Positions 59,401-64,000 of a stretch of 64,000 nucleotides of DNA are shown here, piece by piece. The DNA is from a virus. Location: positions 1 through 64,000 of IMG/VR virus record IMGVR_UViG_3300047369_000650; one strand, written 5' to 3'. The first letter of the stretch is position 1. Each line of letters starts with the position of its first letter. The notes below the pieces were generated by a model, which was given only the letters and a program-made list of their open reading frames with translations, was not told where the DNA came from and did no database searches. A program made the translations under genes and the position numbers.

Positions 59401-62400
59401 TGGAAGATTTACAGATGCCGAGTTTGGAACATATTATGCACCATCATCTTGGACACTGCCAACCAATATTTCCGCACCAAGAGATTTTTATGGTTTAGAA
59501 ATATTTACTGATTCGGCTAAACTTGTATCAACTGCTCATACTAATATTTTTAAATCATCATTAAATAAAGATGGTATTGGTGCAGATTCAAATATAATTG
59601 AAGTATTAAGTCGTGAAGATAGTACACTCTTTGAAGTAAGAAAAGACGGATCTATAAACTTTACCGGAGATATCTATAAAAATGGCGACGTGTTTACTGG
59701 TGGTGGCATCTTTATTAAAGATGAGCCAAGTGGAGATGCAGCATATAATGTAGATCCTAGCAATGTAACTGATACAGTAGCTTTAGCACTTAAACTAACC
59801 GATGGTGTTACACCGTATGCTTATGGTAGAGTTGCTATAGGCACAGACACTCCAAAATATAAACTAGATGTTGTTGGTGATATATCTGTTAGAGGTCAAA
59901 TTGATTCTAACGTAAACTGGGCCGTATTAAAAGCTGGAGCAATTGCTCCGACATTTGATGAGTTTGTGGATGAAAGTGATGGTTCCAGATTTAGTTATAT
60001 AACACCGATTGGTGCAACTAGAGGTGGTTATTTTAGAGGTGGCTTAAATGGAGACTATCATTCTAATAATATAGGTCTATTCTCTACAGCATTCGGCGAG
60101 GCAACTAGAGCTGCTGGAATTGCATCATTTGCTGTTGGTTCTTTAACAGAAGCTGGTGGTAATTATTCAATAGCATTAGGTAAAAATGCTAGAACAAATG
60201 GTGCAAATACTGGTGCTATTCTTATAGGTACTGATGCTACTGTTGATTCTTCTACTGCGGCAGGGTCTTCTAATTATTCAATTGGTATAGGTTATGATGT
60301 TACCGTATTTGGTACTAATGCATTAGCCATAGGTGCTGAAAATTCAACAAATGGTAATCAGTCAGGTACATTTGGTTATAATAATAATATAGGCACTTCT
60401 TCAAGTAGAACTGCAACTGCTGGTTCATATGCAATAGGTACAGGAAATACGGTAGAAGCTGCTGGTTCATATACAATAGGTAGTAACAATACTCTAAAAG
60501 GTAATCCATCATTTGCCTTTGGTGGAGCCAATGTTGTTGAAGGCGCCAATGCATTCTCGATAGGTATACAAAATTCAGTATATGGACCTAGTGGTATTGC
60601 TATAGGTACTGATATTAGAATCGATTCAAGTGCATCAAATGCTATCGGCATCAACTTAAATGCCTCAAACTCTATGAATGTTGCTGATCCAAGAATTTTA
60701 AGTATTCAAAATGGTAACGTAATTATTGGAGACTCCGCTCAAAAATTTAGTAATGATGATGGTAATCTTTATGTTAAAGGTGATATTATTCTTGCCGGTG
60801 AAGTTCTTCAAGAAGGAGCTCCAGGTGTTTTCCAAAGTACAACACCATTTGTTGATGGCGGCACTGAAGTAACCTATCAAGTTTTAGATCCTGAAGGAGT
60901 ACCAAAGCCATTAGGTATTAACAAAGAGCCATCTTTCTCTTTGGATGTTGCAGCACAAGATGGTTTTGCAGTGTCTGGTATTACAGATGGTGCATTTACT
61001 ATAGCAGATAGCGCTCTAATTGATTCAGCACCATTTGTTGGTGGCGCCGATCAAAACTTCTTAGTATATCTTCCAGCACTAGAAGCCTTTAGAGTTGGTA
61101 AATTTACAGACTATGAAGAACAGCTTGCAAATGATAAAATAGGTCTAGGTTCTATTGCACTAGGGAAAGATAATTCAGTATCTGGTCTCTATAGTACTGC
61201 ATTAGGTAATAATAATACAATACCTAGAGGTGGAGATGCTTCACTCACTAGCACTAAGGGTAGTTATATAACATTCTTAGGCAATAATAATATATTTGAT
61301 AGTGAAGCTATTGGATCTAATAATTATGTTTTAGGTGAAGATAATATTATAAAAGGCACTACCACAGACACAGTCTTAATCGGTAGAAATATTACGGCTA
61401 CTGATCTTACTCGCCAAATTATAATGAAAACAGCAAATGCGGGCGATAGTGCACTTGATAATACTAAAGTTGCAATCGGTAAAGATTCCGCTACATATGC
61501 ACTTGATGTTCGTGGTACAATTAGAGTTGATAGTGGTGCTACAATGTACTTCGGCTCTAAAACAATTCAAGATTATCTTGGGTTTGGTGTTCCGCAACCA
61601 GTAGGAGCAGGTTTTGGCTCGGGCACTGCGATCGCAAATGGAATTGATTCCATACAGTTTGATCATACTATTGATGCCATTAATAATGTAGCAAGAGTTA
61701 AAGTACCATATGATCATCAGTTATATATTGATCCAACTATGGCACCAGACTTAACGAAAGCCATACAACTTGATAACATTCTTCTAACTGAACTAACTAC
61801 AAAATCTGGTAACGATTTAGATACAATTTTCTATTTTGCCGATCCTATTGACTCATTCCAGTTTGCATTACGCAGGGATTCACATGAGGGCCCACCAGTT
61901 ATATCTACTGGTACAATAGATAGTAATATTTCTATTGTTGATGGATTTGATTTCGGAGATAGTGGCGACTTAATTATTGTTCCATATACTGCTCCTAGAA
62001 TTATTAGCCCAGATTTAAATGTTGCTGGTAATCTTGTTGTTGGTGGAGACGGAACAAATCTTAGAGTTGATTCGAATGGTGTCTCATTTAATAATGATCT
62101 AGCATTTACAAGTAAAAAAGGTGGTACATCATTTAGATTTGATTCTGCTGGTATTACGGTTGGCGGTAGTTTTGCTCTAGGCGGTAATAGTGTTACTATT
62201 GGAGGTTTATCTTTTGATAGCCATGTTATTAGACCTGGTAACTTACTAACCAATTTTATAGATACAGACTATGTTCAAGAAAGACTCTCCGTTGATGCAA
62301 ATTGGGTTGTTAAATCCGATGCCTTAGTTTATAATCCGTCAGGTATTAAGAAAATAATATTAGGTGGTCTTGGTGTAGGAGATTTAACATCTACTCAACT

Positions 62401-64000
62401 TCTTGAGCATAGCTTTGCAACTGATGTAAGAGGTAACGGTAAAGCACCATTAGTATTTAAAGAAACTACTGGTAAAGCTATTGATGATGCTTTAGGTCAA
62501 AGCCCGATTAATATTATTAATAGTGCGGGTGTTGCAAGAGCTTGGCCAAATGCAGATTATCTTTCAAATATTATTGATCCAACATATATCAACAGTAGAG
62601 TCGTAATTGATGGTAATACGATTGCTAACTTTATAGATGATACCTATGTTAAAAGTATTGTTGATAGTGCATATATTCTTTCTGCAGCAAATGATAGTTC
62701 AGAGTGGCAAAGAACTAGTGATACACTATTCTTCGGTACTTATCCAAATGTACAAAATGTTAAAGTCGGTATTGGAACAGATAATCCACAAACTAAATTT
62801 CATGTTACAGGTGTCGGTAGATTTGATAGTGGATTAACAGTAACTGGTGGACCAGTTAATATATCTGGAACACAAATTACTGTTGATAGTGATTATTTCT
62901 ATCAGATTACTCCATCAATTCTTACAGATAATATTGTAACAATTAATAATGGTACACTACTTACATTCTTGAATAATGATACGGATTCACAGTTTGTTAC
63001 TTATACTATGGGCGGCGAAGATGAAAGATTTATTGATGTATATAGAACAGATAGTTTAGGTGCAACTCAAGCAGTATCGCCTTTAGACTATGAAATTATA
63101 GGTTCTTCCTTTATTATTAATAGATCAGCAGTTGATTCGGCTGATAGTGATCTTAATTTAAACTTTAGAACATTACCATCAAATATAGTATTCTCTGGAG
63201 CTGATCTTAACGGCGATACTCTTAATATTAATACAACATACAGTAGTGGTGTTCTTTTAGATTCACAACAGAATCCGAAAGCTGGTTATGGCGGAACATT
63301 TACTGCAGTTAATTCTGGACAAGTAAGTTTTACTGATCATAGTTCATTACAATTAGGTGATGTATTTAGAGTTGATGATAAATCTCCTAAGATTACAACA
63401 TCACTATCTCTAACTGGTCCTACATCATTAACTGGCAATCTAACAGTTAATAATGGTTATGCAACAACTCTTGATACTTTAATTGCTAATTCTATCACAT
63501 CGTCTTTAACTACATTTACGGGTCCTGTGGTTGTAGATAGTTCTACAGTATCATTTACCTTTGACTCAAATGTCACAATGTACTATGGCCCTGGTAGTTT
63601 ATCATTTGATTCAAATATTGAAAGAATTGTTGATTCAAATTATATCGGTAATAGACTTCAGGGAATCTGGAGTTTTAATAATGATGCTTATGGTAATCAG
63701 CAGATTTATTATGATGATGGTGGTGCAGTTGTTATCGGCGAACCAGAAGATATGGTTGCTGGAGACAGTGATACTAAGCTATTTGTAAAAAGTGGCAATG
63801 TTATCTTTAGACATGGTGATTGGGATAGCGCAAATGTTGCGGTAACAACTCCTGGAGTGATTCCTGATTTTAGTACAAATACAAGATACGGCGATAATGC
63901 TGGTGCTAGACTTATGTGGATTCCACAACGTGGAGCATTTAGAGTTGGCGCAGTAGACGGTGTTGATGTAGATTGGGGCGATGAAGAAGTAGGAAGAGCA
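56459..64000 (+). CDS. Giant tail fibre protein, 3' end outside the window
   Basis: 2,514 codons are open from ATG 56459 (AAGGA upstream) to the window edge. The frame was spot-checked at several points and at the end (...VDWGDEEVGRA). Residues about 185-620 contain many pentapeptide-like units (ADIDSADIDLAKIITANIDS). IIKGDLQVDGTETIVNSTTV with NDKNIVLAD (about 340-370) is a recurrent marine fibre motif. Residues about 1230-1400 and 1570-1640 hold YadA-head-like SxAxG repeats (YSIALGKNART, NALAIGAEN, GSYAIGTGN). Trimeric long-fibre architecture is inferred; the receptor-binding tip lies beyond the window. Confidence 0.8.
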   Translation, partial: MSISDNQKLDFLWKKLGYGATKTDVNSVKTATNESIPSPLLLSGTGLWTDAYQIPTLIPSASSHIVEIYDDTGNGSTTVETVEDTTATPNRTWKTGLTNWIPPQFGSTYAIKVYIAPTGTADPQTSGTRIFAAGSGNNDEFFFDYQSGVLNFIGTNLPSGIDGNEIFIVGGRYIGKTGNRFTALYADSADIGHAFIDSADIDMADIITAYIDSADILHAIIDSADITLAKITNATIDSAYIKYADIDHTDIDSADITLADIITANITTANINYADIDSADIDLAKIITANIDSADIGHAYIDSAEIGVLNITGQINGPQDFIIDPAAVGDNTGRVIIKGDLQVDGTETIVNSTTVTINDKNIVLADSAQDSSQADGAGITVFAANAKITYEAAQDRWVFNKDIDAPAIYADSGIITYLTSTYGTIQYLTSDSATIGNITSTNIDTVNLDADSGTVTNLYSSTGVIVNLTSSNGVITVLASNYADIDSADIDQARILKATIDSAGIEYADVDSADIDVLRVKELTVDRLYAGYADIDSADIDVLRSLQISVDSAGIKYADIDSADIELAKIVGLNADSANITNLTAFDADVTDLFANQGVITTLISHFADIDSAEIEIAKITGLTADSAHVTGNLTVGGDLTVAGNATIRSDVGGNIYLGDSNEDNIVFSGDINSHLIPNTTETFNLGSLDKRWRDLYLSGQSIYLGGLILKESDGKFVIYDSAGNLTDILAKDITAQTLNISDSAFIQRFSADSAVIQYLKVGQSLTVTGDGLQSNQITTDRLNAGFADIDSAEIDVLRTGNLTISGDGITTPYISADSADIGVLRIDSGNFEHVIIDSADINGAYIDSATIRNLYISGSLSGVGLSGFIPTAVGVMDANGSLTSDSGLTYNVDTNDLTVQNNVIAKDVKITSLYPGYILTSGANDSVGFTEGLKYGNHTSDIISNDGFATSFQKLYDSGYYRFNIDDNTGKLINTGDVQLGRFTDAEFGTYYAPSSWTLPTNISAPRDFYGLEIFTDSAKLVSTAHTNIFKSSLNKDGIGADSNIIEVLSREDSTLFEVRKDGSINFTGDIYKNGDVFTGGGIFIKDEPSGDAAYNVDPSNVTDTVALALKLTDGVTPYAYGRVAIGTDTPKYKLDVVGDISVRGQIDSNVNWAVLKAGAIAPTFDEFVDESDGSRFSYITPIGATRGGYFRGGLNGDYHSNNIGLFSTAFGEATRAAGIASFAVGSLTEAGGNYSIALGKNARTNGANTGAILIGTDATVDSSTAAGSSNYSIGIGYDVTVFGTNALAIGAENSTNGNQSGTFGYNNNIGTSSSRTATAGSYAIGTGNTVEAAGSYTIGSNNTLKGNPSFAFGGANVVEGANAFSIGIQNSVYGPSGIAIGTDIRIDSSASNAIGINLNASNSMNVADPRILSIQNGNVIIGDSAQKFSNDDGNLYVKGDIILAGEVLQEGAPGVFQSTTPFVDGGTEVTYQVLDPEGVPKPLGINKEPSFSLDVAAQDGFAVSGITDGAFTIADSALIDSAPFVGGADQNFLVYLPALEAFRVGKFTDYEEQLANDKIGLGSIALGKDNSVSGLYSTALGNNNTIPRGGDASLTSTKGSYITFLGNNNIFDSEAIGSNNYVLGEDNIIKGTTTDTVLIGRNITATDLTRQIIMKTANAGDSALDNTKVAIGKDSATYALDVRGTIRVDSGATMYFGSKTIQDYLGFGVPQPVGAGFGSGTAIANGIDSIQFDHTIDAINNVARVKVPYDHQLYIDPTMAPDLTKAIQLDNILLTELTTKSGNDLDTIFYFADPIDSFQFALRRDSHEGPPVISTGTIDSNISIVDGFDFGDSGDLIIVPYTAPRIISPDLNVAGNLVVGGDGTNLRVDSNGVSFNNDLAFTSKKGGTSFRFDSAGITVGGSFALGGNSVTIGGLSFDSHVIRPGNLLTNFIDTDYVQERLSVDANWVVKSDALVYNPSGIKKIILGGLGVGDLTSTQLLEHSFATDVRGNGKAPLVFKETTGKAIDDALGQSPINIINSAGVARAWPNADYLSNIIDPTYINSRVVIDGNTIANFIDDTYVKSIVDSAYILSAANDSSEWQRTSDTLFFGTYPNVQNVKVGIGTDNPQTKFHVTGVGRFDSGLTVTGGPVNISGTQITVDSDYFYQITPSILTDNIVTINNGTLLTFLNNDTDSQFVTYTMGGEDERFIDVYRTDSLGATQAVSPLDYEIIGSSFIINRSAVDSADSDLNLNFRTLPSNIVFSGADLNGDTLNINTTYSSGVLLDSQQNPKAGYGGTFTAVNSGQVSFTDHSSLQLGDVFRVDDKSPKITTSLSLTGPTSLTGNLTVNNGYATTLDTLIANSITSSLTTFTGPVVVDSSTVSFTFDSNVTMYYGPGSLSFDSNIERIVDSNYIGNRLQGIWSFNNDAYGNQQIYYDDGGAVVIGEPEDMVAGDSDTKLFVKSGNVIFRHGDWDSANVAVTTPGVIPDFSTNTRYGDNAGARLMWIPQRGAFRVGAVDGVDVDWGDEEVGRA
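57010..58330 (+). repeat. Imperfect tandem repeat encoding IDSADI units
   Basis: About 17 degenerate copies of a 15-nt unit reading roughly GATTCAGCTGATATT (Asp-Ser-Ala-Asp-Ile) occur here, in two clusters (57018-57375 and 57910-58300), with a few more to 58985. In protein they read as A(D/N/E)Ixx pentapeptides with a 15-nt period. Confidence 0.72.

Noticed and set aside
60315-62253. Several minus-strand ORFs of 60-140 codons within the giant fibre gene
   Set aside because: The plus-strand frame is open and has fibre motifs throughout; the antisense products are low-complexity and repeat-derived.
1-64000. CRISPR array, insertion sequence, integrase or attachment site
   Set aside because: No regularly spaced short repeats with unique spacers, no transposase or recombinase motif, and no direct repeat of att type were seen. 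The only tandem repeat is coding.
1-64000. Photosynthesis or other cyanophage marker genes
   Set aside because: No psbA, psbD, hli, talC or similar product is visible, so a cyanobacterial host is not supported by this window.

Overview
The window is part of the genome of a T4-like myovirus with an AT-rich sequence. The baseplate, hub and neck genes (4, 5, 6, 7, 8, 25, 26, 27, 48, 53), gp32, gp33, RNase H, PhoH and a class I ribonucleotide reductase point to the pelagic group that includes cyanophages and pelagiphages. No photosynthesis gene is present, so a heterotrophic marine bacterium is at least as likely a host as a cyanobacterium; the host cannot be fixed from this sequence.

Layout. 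(1) 1-6457: virion adhesin-like genes. Three full genes and the tail of a fourth form a modular family: three share an N-terminal module and carry different ends (LamG repeats, a WD40-like propeller, a seven-blade FG-GAP propeller). Two small genes, one an EF-hand membrane protein, lie among them. (2) 6458-22833: a rightward early/replication region with nrdB-nrdA, a SegE-like GIY-YIG protein, a thermonuclease-like protein, RNase H, PhoH, glutaredoxin, a GH19 endolysin, MazG, a PD-(D/E)XK nuclease, gp33, gp32 and many small unknown genes. Eight promoter-like sites drive it, each a -35 related to TTTACA, exactly 17 bp, and a -10 related to TATAAT. Hairpin terminators occur at 6691, 12631 and 16249. 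(3) 22830-27349: a leftward late block (gp4, a gp2-like candidate, a tail-tube-like protein, gp26, a small gp51-like protein, tape measure). (4) 27413-56449: a rightward late block: gp48, gp53, gp27-like, a cell-puncturing device split over three genes, gp25, gp6, gp7, gp8, a very large gp10-like protein, then fibre, adhesin and decoration proteins. (5) 56459 to the window end: one open fibre gene of more than 2,500 codons with a pentapeptide-like repeat zone and YadA-head-like repeats. T4-type late promoters (TATAAATA) precede several of the late blocks.

How it works together. Early promoters would be read by host sigma-70 RNA polymerase to make nucleotide supply (NrdAB, glutaredoxin, MazG), DNA metabolism proteins and gp33. 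gp33 is the late co-activator that, in T4, works with the gp55 sigma factor at TATAAATA sites to switch on the virion genes.

The most unusual element is a GC-richer, ORF-less 170-nt stretch at 17149-17318, just before the MazG gene. Hand folding gives a 14-bp end-to-end stem that covers the MazG Shine-Dalgarno sequence and competes with an upstream hairpin for the same bases. This is a candidate regulatory RNA. Other points of note are a hairpin over the SegE-like start codon with a late-promoter-like site at its 5' edge, promoter-overlapping inverted repeats, and the swappable adhesin cassette.
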